Positions 27,926 to 36,774 of a stretch of DNA of 64,000 nt are shown piece by piece. Where the stretch lies: the NCBI RefSeq assembly GCF_913776015.1, contig NZ_CAJYMD010000066.1, forward strand, positions 37,156 to 101,155. The letters run 5' to 3'. The notes below the pieces were generated by a model, which saw nothing but the letters and a program-made list of their open reading frames with translations, made no database searches and was not told the origin of the DNA. Every line of letters starts with the position of its first letter. The stretch's first letter is position 1. Position numbers and translations under genes: made by a program. The stretch is from an uncultured Oxalicibacterium sp. (GTDB lineage Bacteria > Pseudomonadota > Gammaproteobacteria > Burkholderiales > Burkholderiaceae_D).

Positions 27926-30729
27926 GCTCCCTTGCGACACAAGCCACGTACATCGCAGTACTGGCAAACCGACGCTGGCCCGCTGGCTGGCATCGCCGCA
28001 CCGCGATCGATCGCCTGCATGCTGGCGACGATGCGTTGTTCGAGCGCACGCTGCCAGGCATCGAATTCCTCCGCGGCGACTTCGGCAATGCGTTCGCGGC
28101 TTTGTTCTAGCGGCACGTAGGCGGCGCCTGCCAAGGGCGTTGGCGACAGCAAACCGTAAAACGGCAACTGCTGATCTTCTCCCTTGTCGAGCCGCTTCTT
28201 CAGCACTTCAGCCGACGTACTTTTGTAATCGAGCACGACCTGTGCGCCTTGCGCATCGGCATCGATACGATCGATGCGACCATGCAGCACGATGCTGCCC
28301 TCGGCCCATTGCAGGACTTTCTGTGCCTGCTCTTCGCCAAGCATGAATTGCCATCCTTCAGCTTCGCGCGCCGCCACCCACTCCAGATAGGCCGGCATGT
28401 TCTTTTGCCAGCGCGCCTGAAAGCCCAACGCTGCGGCGCTGCGCTGGAGTTCTTCGCCGAATACGCGATCCGAAATCGCCTGCAGCAATGCTGCACGTGC
28501 CTCGCCAGACACAGGATGGTCACGCAAGGACTCATGGAACAAGGCAAGAATGCGATGCAGCCAGTCACCGTAATCGCGCTTTTCCGGCAATTCGGATAAC
28601 TCATCCAGCCCCGAGAGCCTGAGCATGCGCGTTGCAAAGAATTGATACGGGCAGGCAACCAGACTGTTATAGCCGCTGGCCGATAACTTCTGAGGCCGTA
28701 ACAAAGGCGCTGCCGGTGCAGGCATGCGAGGCAGCGCTGTCGTTAAACTGCGCAGAGGCAAGACAGGTTGATAACGCACCAGCAGCGGCAATCCCGCCTG
28801 CTGCAATACCAGCTCAAGTCTTTGCAGCCACGGACTGGGTAAATTGGGTTCGCCATTGCGATGCGCCTGCCACGACATGATGATGCGCGGATTGGCAGAC
28901 AGCAGCTCCACCACATCACGCAGTTGCTGGCGCTGGCGGCTTTCACGCGTGGCAAGCCCGAGTTCGGCACGCACGGCATTGGCAAAGAACAACGTTTCCA
29001 CTGGTCGCGACGGCAGATGTTCAGCATCGGCCCCCACCAGCAGCACGGCATCGAAACTGCGCAGGCGTGCGCCATTGAGTGGCAGCATGACCACGCGTTT
29101 ATCGCGACGTGGTTGCACAAATGCCGTGGCTTCCAGTTGCAGATTCAGGAAAGCACGCCACTCGGCAAACGAGAAATCCTGATCGACTGCAGCGCAATCG
29201 CGCTCGATCAGATCGAACAGATCCAGCACCTGACGGCCGGCTTCATCCTTGAGCAAGGCATCTGTCATGCCGATGGCATCGAATGTGGCGCGCGTGTCGG
29301 CCAGCCAGTTGCAGAGACGACGACGACCGGCATGGCGCATCGCTTCAGCACGCAAGCGCTGCAGCAGCCACTGCGCCTCCGGCGCGCGGGCGCAGGCAGC
29401 CACTACGGCATCCCAACCACCCAAGACATTAGCGCGATGCAGGACGGTTTCGATGAAGATCAGTTGGTCGCCCTTGTCTGCCAACTCGGCAAACACGAAA
29501 GGCGATTTGAGAAAATCGAGCAGGCCTACGGTTTCCGCCTGCGACGCCACGAGTTCGGCCCAGGCGGCTACGGCAGCGGCGGCACGCGTGGTAGACAGTT
29601 TCCATCCGGTTTCGTCAGCCACCTGAATCTGCGCACGCTCCAGCAGTGCGCGCATGCGCCGCGCCACCACGCGATCCTGCGCGACGATCGCAATATGCTG
29701 CAAGCCTTGCTGCAACCACGCGATGATGGCCTGCGCGCCACCGCGTGCCTCGTCTTCCAGGCTGTCGGCCTCGAAAAGCTGCAGGTGGCCGGGTGTCGCG
29801 ATGTCAGCGTGAGCGAGCTGATCGTGCTCGCACATCATGCCCTGTTCGTCGCCGCGCGCCTGCTCATTATTCTGCTCATCACTGTGCTCGGCGACTTCCT
29901 GCCACGCACGCTGCCATATGGGTGCGATGGCAGCGGCACGCCAATCGAGCGTGATGATCGTTACGTGCTGACGCGCCTGCCATTCCGCTAGAAATGCCTG
30001 CTCCATGGCATCCGCTGCAACCGGGCTGATCCAGAACAGTGGCTGATCGGCATGGGTAGCCAGTTCGCGCATGCGCGCAAAGCGCAGCGCAATCGCATCG
30101 CTGGCGTCAAGCTGGCTTTTCCAGATAGTCCATACCAGTTGCGTTTCATCCGACAGCAGTGTGCGGGCCTGCGGTGACAGTTGCGCGAGTGCTGCCTGCC
30201 ATTGTGCATCGGCCGCATCGGGGCTGCCCTGTAGCGCCGGTAACCATGTCTGCGTCAACTCGTCCGACAAGGTCAGCAGCGTTTCGGCCAGCGGCAACAA
30301 ATCGGTATTGCGGCGTGCCGTGAAAAGTTTCTTGAGCCAGCCATGCTGCCGCAGCGAGGCATACAACATCATCAGGCGCTCGCTCGATGCGGTCGCCGTC
30401 ACGCCGACAGACGGCGGCAGCATGCCGATGGCTGCGCCCGGCGTCATGATCACGGGTGGGATGAAGGCGCGGCCGACTTCCCGTGCCAGGGCTTGCCGCA
30501 GCAACTGGATGTGCTCGAACGTCGAAACCAGAACGCGTATGCCGGATAAATCGACGACTGTCGCCTTATTCCGATAGTCCGGCAGCGATTGCCCCAGCAC
30601 GGTACGCGCAGCCTCGTCCCAGAAGCGGGCAGAGGATGGCAAATAAACGGTATCGATCGGTTGGGCGACGGCTGGATTCACGCGGTGGAAAGGTCGAGAA
30701 AGTGGCGCGGCAAAGGGCCGTCCGCGCAT
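27919..30729 (-). CDS. AddB-like PD-(D/E)XK nuclease/inactivated helicase
   Basis: This 936-residue protein is the second subunit of an AddAB-type helicase-nuclease. The N-terminal half is a degenerate helicase region without a clean Walker A. The C-terminal nuclease has GRIDRIDADAQGAQVVLDYKS. Cysteines in VACPYQFF and CQYCDVRGLC fit the AddB iron-sulfur cluster that staples the nuclease domain. The start at 30729 is the track ATG, and a shorter GTG start near residue 17 (VNPAVAQPIDTVYL) is possible. The downstream addA-like gene overlaps it. Confidence 0.88.
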   Translation of the reverse strand: MRGRPFAAPLSRPFHRVNPAVAQPIDTVYLPSSARFWDEAARTVLGQSLPDYRNKATVVDLSGIRVLVSTFEHIQLLRQALAREVGRAFIPPVIMTPGAAIGMLPPSVGVTATASSERLMMLYASLRQHGWLKKLFTARRNTDLLPLAETLLTLSDELTQTWLPALQGSPDAADAQWQAALAQLSPQARTLLSDETQLVWTIWKSQLDASDAIALRFARMRELATHADQPLFWISPVAADAMEQAFLAEWQARQHVTIITLDWRAAAIAPIWQRAWQEVAEHSDEQNNEQARGDEQGMMCEHDQLAHADIATPGHLQLFEADSLEDEARGGAQAIIAWLQQGLQHIAIVAQDRVVARRMRALLERAQIQVADETGWKLSTTRAAAAVAAWAELVASQAETVGLLDFLKSPFVFAELADKGDQLIFIETVLHRANVLGGWDAVVAACARAPEAQWLLQRLRAEAMRHAGRRRLCNWLADTRATFDAIGMTDALLKDEAGRQVLDLFDLIERDCAAVDQDFSFAEWRAFLNLQLEATAFVQPRRDKRVVMLPLNGARLRSFDAVLLVGADAEHLPSRPVETLFFANAVRAELGLATRESRQRQQLRDVVELLSANPRIIMSWQAHRNGEPNLPSPWLQRLELVLQQAGLPLLVRYQPVLPLRSLTTALPRMPAPAAPLLRPQKLSASGYNSLVACPYQFFATRMLRLSGLDELSELPEKRDYGDWLHRILALFHESLRDHPVSGEARAALLQAISDRVFGEELQRSAAALGFQARWQKNMPAYLEWVAAREAEGWQFMLGEEQAQKVLQWAEGSIVLHGRIDRIDADAQGAQVVLDYKSTSAEVLKKRLDKGEDQQLPFYGLLSPTPLAGAAYVPLEQSRERIAEVAAEEFDAWQRALEQRIVASMQAIDRGAAMPASGPASVCQYCDVRGLCRKGAW

Positions 30730-30978
30730 TCTATGTGATGTAGCTCACAGTGCTTTTGAAATTTTATAGGCAATCCCACACTTTTGATGAAATTGGGTTA
30801 TGATTTGCGCAGACCCCGCCTGACTACTTCCGGTACGCTCCCCAAAAATACTTGAACCAAACCGTATCGTCGCCATCTGTTGTTGCATCAACAGTACGCG
30901 AACAGGACCGTTACACGGTACGTCATCAAGGCGTTGATTCATTCCCTAATTTTTCCTACTCCTCCCACCGAGGCAAAC

Positions 30979-31305
30979 ATGAGCGAAAACATCAAACACA
31001 TTAGCGATTCGTCTTTTGAAACCGACGTTCTCAAATCCGATCTGCCAGTCCTCGTGGACTTCTGGGCGGAATGGTGCGGTCCGTGCAAGATGATTGCGCC
31101 GATCCTGGAAGAAGTTGCCAAGGAATATGCCGGCAAGATCCAGATCGCCAAGATGGATGTGGACGCCAATCAAGCGGTTCCAGGCAAATTCGGCATTCGC
31201 GGCATTCCGACGCTGATCCTGTTCAAGAATGGAGCTCCTGCAGCGCAGAAAGTCGGCGCTTTGGCCAAAGGTCAATTGACGGCCTTCATCGACAGCAATA
31301 TCTGA
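30979..31305 (+). CDS. trxA: Thioredoxin 1
   Basis: This 108-residue cytoplasmic disulfide reductase supplies electrons to ribonucleotide reductase and, here, plausibly to the thioredoxin-dependent ArsC encoded 11 kb away. The active site is WCGPC (Cys33 and Cys36), with [15 protein letters not shown] and the cis-proline segment [14 protein letters not shown]. The ATG at 30979 follows a GAGG-like site; the track start at 30880 lies in the leader. The trxA-rho order is typical for proteobacteria. Confidence 0.97.
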   Translation: MSENIKHISDSSFETDVLKSDLPVLVDFWAEWCGPCKMIAPILEEVAKEYAGKIQIAKMDVDANQAVPGKFGIRGIPTLILFKNGAPAAQKVGALAKGQLTAFIDSNI

Positions 31306-31492
31306 TCGATCGACGGTTGCAGGAAACGGCGATGCGCCCGCATCGCCGTTGAACGAATACCGCATCGCACAGATGGCTCAAAGAGCAATCACAGCACAAA
31401 CAGTCCAACAAGTTTTAACGAGACAGCAGTAGCACTCACCGCAGTTCCCTCCCCCACCTCTTATTTTTCCCGTCCGGGACACACGCACGACT

Positions 31493-32758
31493 ATGCATTT
31501 ATCCGAATTAAAGGCCCTCCACGTCTCCGCCCTACTGGAAATGGCCATCAGCCTCGACATCGACAACGCTGCGCGCCTGCGCAAGCAGGAACTGATGTTC
31601 GCGATTCTCAAGAAACGCGCGAAGGCCGGCGAACAGATTTTTGGCGACGGCGCACTGGAAGTGCTGCCTGACGGTTTCGGCTTCTTGCGCTCGCCCGATG
31701 CCAGCTACATGGCCTCGACCGACGATATCTATATCTCGCCATCGCAGATTCGCCGCTTCAATCTGCACACCGGCGATTCGATCGAAGGCGAAGTGCGTAC
31801 TCCCAAGGACGGCGAGCGTTACTTTGCGCTGGTCAAGGTGGACAAGGTCAACGGTGAACCACCGGAAGCGTCCAAGCACCGCATCCTGTTCGAAAACCTG
31901 ACGCCACTGCATCCGAACAAACTGCTGCACCTCGAACGCGAAATGCGCGGCGAGGAAAACATCACCGGCCGCATCATCGATTTGATCGCACCAATCGGCA
32001 AGGGCCAGCGCGGTCTGCTGGTGGCACCGCCGAAATCCGGCAAAACCGTGATGCTGCAACACATTGCGCATGCCATCACGACCAACCATCCCGATTCGGC
32101 ATTGATCGTGCTGTTGATCGATGAACGTCCGGAAGAAGTGACCGAGATGCAGCGCTCGGTGCGCGGCGAAGTGGTGGCCTCGACCTTCGACGAACCGGCT
32201 ACGCGTCACGTACAAGTCGCCGAAATGGTGCTGGAAAAAGCCAAGCGCCTGGTCGAAATGAAGAAGGATGTGGTCATCCTGCTGGATTCGATCACCCGTC
32301 TGGCGCGCGCCTACAACACCGTAATCCCGGCTTCGGGCAAGGTGCTGACCGGCGGTGTGGACGCCAACGCCCTGCAACGCCCGAAACGCTTCTTCGGTGC
32401 TGCGCGTAATGTCGAGGAAGGCGGCTCGCTGACCATCATCGCCACCGCCCTGATCGAAACCGGCTCGCGCATGGATGACGTGATCTACGAAGAATTCAAG
32501 GGCACCGGCAACATGGAAGTGCATCTGGAACGCCGCCTGGCAGAGAAACGCGTCTATCCGGCAATCAACCTCTCCAAATCCGGCACGCGCCGCGAAGAGT
32601 TGCTGATCAAACCGGATCAACTGCAAAAAATCTGGGTGCTGCGCAAGCTCATGTACGACATGGATGAAATCGAGGCGATGGAATTCATTCTCGACAAGAT
32701 GAAGGCGACGAAGAACAACAGCGAATTCTTCGACATGATGCGTCGCGGCAATTCCTGA
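31493..32758 (+). CDS. rho: Transcription termination factor Rho
   Basis: This hexameric RNA helicase of 421 residues terminates transcription at untranslated C-rich RNA. The N-terminal domain [18 protein letters not shown] is followed by the RNA-binding cold-shock-like fold ([20 protein letters not shown]). The ATPase contains [11 protein letters not shown] (Walker A), [13 protein letters not shown] and [11 protein letters not shown]. The C-terminus [22 protein letters not shown] is standard. It follows trxA by about 190 bp and ends in an intrinsic terminator. Confidence 0.98.
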   Translation: MHLSELKALHVSALLEMAISLDIDNAARLRKQELMFAILKKRAKAGEQIFGDGALEVLPDGFGFLRSPDASYMASTDDIYISPSQIRRFNLHTGDSIEGEVRTPKDGERYFALVKVDKVNGEPPEASKHRILFENLTPLHPNKLLHLEREMRGEENITGRIIDLIAPIGKGQRGLLVAPPKSGKTVMLQHIAHAITTNHPDSALIVLLIDERPEEVTEMQRSVRGEVVASTFDEPATRHVQVAEMVLEKAKRLVEMKKDVVILLDSITRLARAYNTVIPASGKVLTGGVDANALQRPKRFFGAARNVEEGGSLTIIATALIETGSRMDDVIYEEFKGTGNMEVHLERRLAEKRVYPAINLSKSGTRREELLIKPDQLQKIWVLRKLMYDMDEIEAMEFILDKMKATKNNSEFFDMMRRGNS

Positions 32759-32780
32759 TCGACCGACACTACATATACAA

Positions 32781-32806
32781 AAGCCCGGTTTTACGGGCTT
32801 TTTTCG
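32781..32806 (+). terminator. Intrinsic terminator downstream of rho
   Basis: AAGCCCG, a 6-base loop and CGGGCTT, followed by six T residues, about 20 bases after the rho stop. Confidence 0.88.
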
Positions 32807-32904
32807 TAAAAGAAGTGTTCAAAATGCCACGTAATGGCGGATTGCGCATACGTACAAAGGCGCAAAACGCGCGCATGCTTTGTCGCAAGGTCCTGATTTC
32901 ATTG

Positions 32905-32910
32905 TATAAT
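32905..32910 (+). promoter_or_regulatory. Candidate -10 box of rpmE2
   Basis: A consensus TATAAT lies about 100 bases before the ribosomal-protein start. A good -35 at the right distance is not evident, since the nearest TTGTCG is 18 bases away or more. Confidence 0.4.
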
Positions 32911-33010
32911 CTGCGGCTATTTCCAACCGGGCAAGTGATCGACAATCGGGTCAAGAGGCTGTGCAGACCGACGAAGTGACGATTGGCTACTCACACATTT
33001 AGAGGCAAGC

Positions 33011-33277
33011 ATGAAAGAAGGCATTCACCCAGATTACCGCGAAGTCGTGTTCCAGGACATGTCCAACGACTGGAAATTCATCACGCGTTCGACCATCCAG
33101 ACCAAGGAAACCATCGAATTCGAAGGCAAGCAATATCCACTGATCAAGCTTGAAGTGACGTCGGAATCGCATCCGTTTTACACCGGCAAGCACAAGATCG
33201 TCGATACCGCTGGCCGCGTCGACAAGTTCCGTAAGAAGTTCGGTTCCGTCGGTTCCAAGACCCAAGTCGCAGAATAA
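33011..33277 (+). CDS. rpmE2: 50S ribosomal protein L31 type B
   Basis: This 88-residue ribosomal protein starts [20 protein letters not shown]. It lacks the zinc-binding CxxC pairs of type A L31, so it is the zinc-independent type B form, which replaces L31A under zinc limitation in many bacteria. The [22 protein letters not shown] segment is the family signature. The ATG is preceded by GAGG. It stands alone between the rho terminator and its own terminator. Confidence 0.96.
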   Translation: MKEGIHPDYREVVFQDMSNDWKFITRSTIQTKETIEFEGKQYPLIKLEVTSESHPFYTGKHKIVDTAGRVDKFRKKFGSVGSKTQVAE

Positions 33278-33297
33278 TCGACTGGTTCGAAAGCACG

Positions 33298-33324
33298 AAA
33301 GGCAGCTGCGGCTGCCTTTTTTGT
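33298..33324 (+). terminator. Intrinsic terminator after rpmE2
   Basis: AAAGGCAGC, a 4-base loop and GCTGCCTTT, followed by T residues, about 20 bases after the stop. Confidence 0.88.
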
Positions 33325-33420
33325 TATCTCCGCTTTGGAAACGCACATCAACCGCACGACCATGGCAGAACTTTTGCGGCACAATAACGCCGAAACAAGA
33401 ACATCAACCTTCTCCCCTTC

Positions 33421-35157
33421 ATGAAGCCAGTCCGCATTCCCGCTTCCGCCGCCAAGGCTCTGCCGCGCTGGGCACTGTTCGCGCTGTGCCTGCTCTATAT
33501 TCTGCCGGGACTGGTAGGCCGCGATCCGTGGAAACCGGATGACGCATCGGGTTTCGGCATCATGTGGACGATGGCGCATGGCTCGTTCAACGATTGGTTA
33601 TCGCCGCACATCGTCGGCCTGCCAATGACAGCGGAAGGGCCATTCGCTTACTGGCTGGGTGCAATCTGCATCATGCTGTTCGGCAGTATTGTCGGCGACC
33701 CGATGGCGGCGCGCATTGCCCCTATCCTGTTCTTCCTGCTCGGTTCGACCGCCGTCTGGTACACCACCTATCTGCTGGGTCGTCGCCCCGAAGCGCAACC
33801 TATGCGCCTGGCTTTTGGCGGCCAGCCGGAACCAAAGGATTTCGGTCGCATGCTGGCCGATGGCGCGCTGTTGATCTACCTCGGCTGCCTAGGCTTGCTC
33901 GTGCATGCGCACAGCACCACCGCCGAAGCCTTGCAAGTCTCGCTGATTGCGTATTCGCTGTATGCCGCCGCCCGCCTGTTTGAATCGCGCTCCTTCCGTA
34001 GCGCATTGCTGCTGGGTCTGATCCTCGGTTTGCTTGCCATCACGCGCGGCTGGGTCATCCCTGCCGGTATCTGGTTTGCCGTACTCGCGCTGTCGCTGGT
34101 CAATGCACGCCTGATTTCGCTGCGACTTGTGCTGTTTTCCCTGCCACTTGCTGTCGGCATCCCCGCACTGTGGCTGTTTGCCAATCAGGTTTACCAACCA
34201 TTCGGCGGGCTGCCCAATCAAGGCTGGCTGGACTGGAACTGGCAACAACTCGGCATTCCGACACTCTCGACCACCAAGTATTTTTTCAAGAATGCGATCT
34301 GGTTTGCCTGGCCAGCCTGGCCGTTCGCCATCTGGGCCGTTTACGCCTGGCGTCGCCAGTATGAAGCGCTGCACATCACCTTGCCGCTCGCATTCTTCAG
34401 TGCCTTGGTGATACTGGCATTGCTCAATCCTTCTGGCGAAGAAGCCATCCTGCTGCCTTTGCTGCCGATGCTCGCCATTCTCGCGGCTTTCGGTCTGCCG
34501 ACCATGAAACGCGGCGCCATCAACGCCGTGGACTGGTTCTCGGTCATGATGCTGTCAACCTGTGCGGTCTTCATCTGGCTTGGCTGGCTGGCCAAACAAA
34601 CAGGCTGGCCGGCACAGATCGCCAAGAATGCATTCAAGATCGCGCCAGGCTTCAAACCCGATTTCAGCTTCTGGACATTGCTGTTTGCCGCCATCGCCAC
34701 TGCAGCCTGGTTGTGGATCGTCTACTGGCGCGTCTCGCGCCGCCCGACGGTTATGTGGCGCGCCGTTGTTCTCTCCTCAGGCGGCATCATCCTGTGCTGG
34801 CTGTTGCTGATGACGCTCTGGCTGCCATGGGGTAATTACATCAAGAGCTATGCAAGCGTCGCACGCGAAGTGGACAAGATCCTGCCGGACGATCATCTCT
34901 GCGTTTCCACCAATGTCGGCGCTTCGCAACGGTCCTCCTTCGCCTACTTTGGCAAACTGCATTTTGCGCATGTTGGTGAACGCAATTGCAGCTATTACCT
35001 GCTGCAAGACCATCATCGCGGCGACGACTCGCCCACCACCATGACGCGTGACAACAAGCAATGGAAACTGATCTGGCTTGGCCGCCGCCCTGCGGACCGC
35101 AATGAACGTTTCCGTCTGTACGAACGCATCAGCGACAACCCTGCCAAGAAAGAATGA
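33421..35157 (+). CDS. Glycosyltransferase family 39 (ArnT/PMT-like) membrane protein
   Basis: This 578-residue polytopic inner-membrane protein has about twelve spans and an N-terminal loop GLVGRDPWKPDDASGFGIMW, the acidic D/E-containing loop of GT-C fold enzymes. The MTAEGPFAYWLGA segment and the repeated hydrophobic stretches match ArnT-like transferases. These use polyprenyl-phosphate sugars to glycosylate lipid A or other periplasmic acceptors. A soluble periplasmic tail follows residue 460. The acceptor cannot be named, and I see no aminoarabinose genes nearby. Confidence 0.85.
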   Translation: MKPVRIPASAAKALPRWALFALCLLYILPGLVGRDPWKPDDASGFGIMWTMAHGSFNDWLSPHIVGLPMTAEGPFAYWLGAICIMLFGSIVGDPMAARIAPILFFLLGSTAVWYTTYLLGRRPEAQPMRLAFGGQPEPKDFGRMLADGALLIYLGCLGLLVHAHSTTAEALQVSLIAYSLYAAARLFESRSFRSALLLGLILGLLAITRGWVIPAGIWFAVLALSLVNARLISLRLVLFSLPLAVGIPALWLFANQVYQPFGGLPNQGWLDWNWQQLGIPTLSTTKYFFKNAIWFAWPAWPFAIWAVYAWRRQYEALHITLPLAFFSALVILALLNPSGEEAILLPLLPMLAILAAFGLPTMKRGAINAVDWFSVMMLSTCAVFIWLGWLAKQTGWPAQIAKNAFKIAPGFKPDFSFWTLLFAAIATAAWLWIVYWRVSRRPTVMWRAVVLSSGGIILCWLLLMTLWLPWGNYIKSYASVAREVDKILPDDHLCVSTNVGASQRSSFAYFGKLHFAHVGERNCSYYLLQDHHRGDDSPTTMTRDNKQWKLIWLGRRPADRNERFRLYERISDNPAKKE

Positions 35158-35176
35158 TCCAAAAGTTACGTTGATC

Positions 35177-35205
35177 TTGCCGAAACAATGGGTTTCAAGC
35201 ATAAT
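35177..35205 (+). promoter_or_regulatory. Promoter of tRNA-Leu
   Basis: TTGCCG and CATAAT are separated by exactly 17 bases, ending 42 bases before the tRNA 5' end. Confidence 0.6.
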
Positions 35206-35247
35206 ATGCGGCTTGCACATTGCGCCGTCTGACGGCCAATCCAACAA

Positions 35248-35332
35248 GCCCGGGTGGTGAAATTGGTAGACGCAGCGGACTCAAAATCCGCCGCCGCAAG
35301 GCGTGCCGGTTCGATTCCGGCCCCGGGCACCA
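35248..35332 (+). tRNA. tRNA-Leu (anticodon CAA)
   Basis: This 85-base gene has a 7-bp acceptor stem (GCCCGGG/CCCGGGC), the D-loop GGTAGACGCA and the anticodon stem GCGGA/TCCGC around CTCAAAA. It also has a long variable arm typical of tRNA-Leu, a TTCGATT T-loop, and an encoded CCA end. The anticodon CAA reads UUG. It resembles E. coli leuX, a frequent integration site for islands, and the degraded FHA/ParB region follows it. Confidence 0.96.
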
Positions 35333-35340
35333 TCAATAAA

Positions 35341-35379
35341 AAAACGGCTCTCGATAATTCGAGAGCCGTTTTGTTTTTT
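35341..35379 (+). terminator. Intrinsic terminator after tRNA-Leu
   Basis: A perfect 14-bp stem (AAAACGGCTCTCGA and complement) with loop TAAT, followed by GTTTTTTT, eight bases beyond the tRNA. Confidence 0.93.
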
Positions 35380-35881
35380 TCCGCAATTCTTTCCTGGGTC
35401 CACAAAAAGCCAATTTTATTCTTGGCAATACCAGCGATTTACTCAGGCATGACATGATGCCCCATTCAAGCATCCAAATGCTTGCGGTCAGAGACGAATG
35501 GCTTGCTTTTCGCTGCTGACGCTAGTACTTCGGGCTTCGCTAGTGACTCTGCCGGCATTTGATCCCGCTTGGCAGCCGCACAACCATAGAGCATCCATCC
35601 GAACTGATCGTGCAAGCTAACAGCTCGTTGGTATAAATATTGGCAGATACTTGTCCGAAATTATTCGCGTCATCACAGAGAACTTGTTTTCATCACACCC
35701 AAATCCCAAACACGTCAAATACTGACCGCGAAGTTATCTGCAACTGTTGATATCTGAAACCTGCATCTCGTGTGAAGACGAATACTGCATCCAGGCATCG
35801 CAAGCGAGGGCATGAAGGCTACCGCAATAGAGCCGGCAATTCCGCGGCATGTTCAATCGCCGTTCGCGTGGTCATCGCTGA
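35380..35881. other. Non-coding stretch between tRNA-Leu and the FHA remnant
   Basis: About 500 bases with no supported ORF. It begins the accessory segment next to the tRNA. I looked for a second copy of the tRNA 3' end that would mark an attachment site and saw none by eye. Confidence 0.4.
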
Positions 35882-36445
35882 ATAGGCATGAACTTGTCAA
35901 CCTGGAAGCCACCATCGCCTGCCTTGATACCGCTGGTTTCCGTCACCCTGGCGTAGTCGCTGCTGACTTTGCTTTTGCTGTAGCTGATACTGCCTGAGAC
36001 ACCGGCACCAATGGTGATACTGCCACCGACATTCTTTTGTTTGCTGTCGTATTCGCTGGTGTCTTGCAGGCTTTGGATGTTGAGGTCGCCTCCGACATCG
36101 GCAGTGACTTGCTTACCACTGGCGACAGCGCCGATCAGGTTGGCATCTTTGCCTGATACGAGTGCCAGTTGATTCCCTGCGTTGACATGGGTGTTGGTCC
36201 AAGTGACGTCTTTGCCGTCGGCATTGCCGCGACCGGCACTGGCAGGGCAGTGATACGGAATCCGTCCGTACCAAAGCTGATGCCGATACTGCCGCTGCTG
36301 CTTTTGTTGGTGCTGTGTTGTTTAGCGGTACTTTTTGCGGAAAGAAGGTTGATGTTGTTTTCTGCGGCGAAGGTGTAGTCAATGCCCAGCCACTACCGCA
36401 GTTGGTGAAACGGGCTTTCGTTTCGATCAGATTTTTGAAGTCATT
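35882..36445 (-). pseudogene. Displaced, frameshifted filamentous hemagglutinin fragment
   Basis: On the minus strand, a short ORF (MNDFKNLIETKARFTNC) runs out of frame into hemagglutinin-repeat sequence. One frame gives FAAENNINLLSAKSTAKQHS and FGTDGFRITA. After a one-base shift near 36240 the homology continues as ASAGRGNADGKDVTWTNTHV, DLNIQSLQDTSEYDSKQKNV and YSKSKVSSDYARVTETSGIK. It ends at DKFMPIQR with a stop. The final 100 bases are a diverged copy of 37985-38100, the head of the truncated gene upstream. This is a non-functional leftover of an FHA/CdiA locus. Confidence 0.8.
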
Positions 36446-36453
36446 CAAAATTC

Positions 36454-36774
36454 CTATTTACGATCGATTTGATAGGTGTAGCCACGTTGTGACAAACAAG
36501 CCTTCAGTTCTGAAGATTGGCGATGATATGAAGCGTCATCCGTCTCACCAGGAAGCATTCTTTTGACGTGCCAAGAAAAATTACCGTTAGCACTTCCTCC
36601 ACACTCTATCCAATCAACCTTACGTGCCTCGTCTGTCATGGATTGTTTAATCCAATAGTCTCTATAAGGTTTTGGTGGAGATGGCAATTGCGGCACAAAG
36701 CATCCCATGCAGAAACAGCCTTGCAGCAATAAACAGGAAGATATTGTGCTGGCCCAACATAATCCATTCTTCAT
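36454..36774 (-). CDS. Small lipoprotein coupled to the CdiA-like C-terminus (possible immunity protein)
   Basis: This 106-residue protein starts MKNGLCWASTISSCLLLQGC, a lipoprotein signal peptide with the lipobox cysteine at about residue 20. The mature part is small and polar and ends SELKACLSQRGYTYQIDRK. The ATG at 36774 overlaps the stop of the truncated hemagglutinin gene (ATGA). That position is where contact-dependent-inhibition loci encode the immunity protein. I infer a protective role from position and coupling only; no known immunity family is recognised. The track start at 36810 lies within the preceding gene. Confidence 0.65.
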   Translation of the reverse strand: MKNGLCWASTISSCLLLQGCFCMGCFVPQLPSPPKPYRDYWIKQSMTDEARKVDWIECGGSANGNFSWHVKRMLPGETDDASYHRQSSELKACLSQRGYTYQIDRK

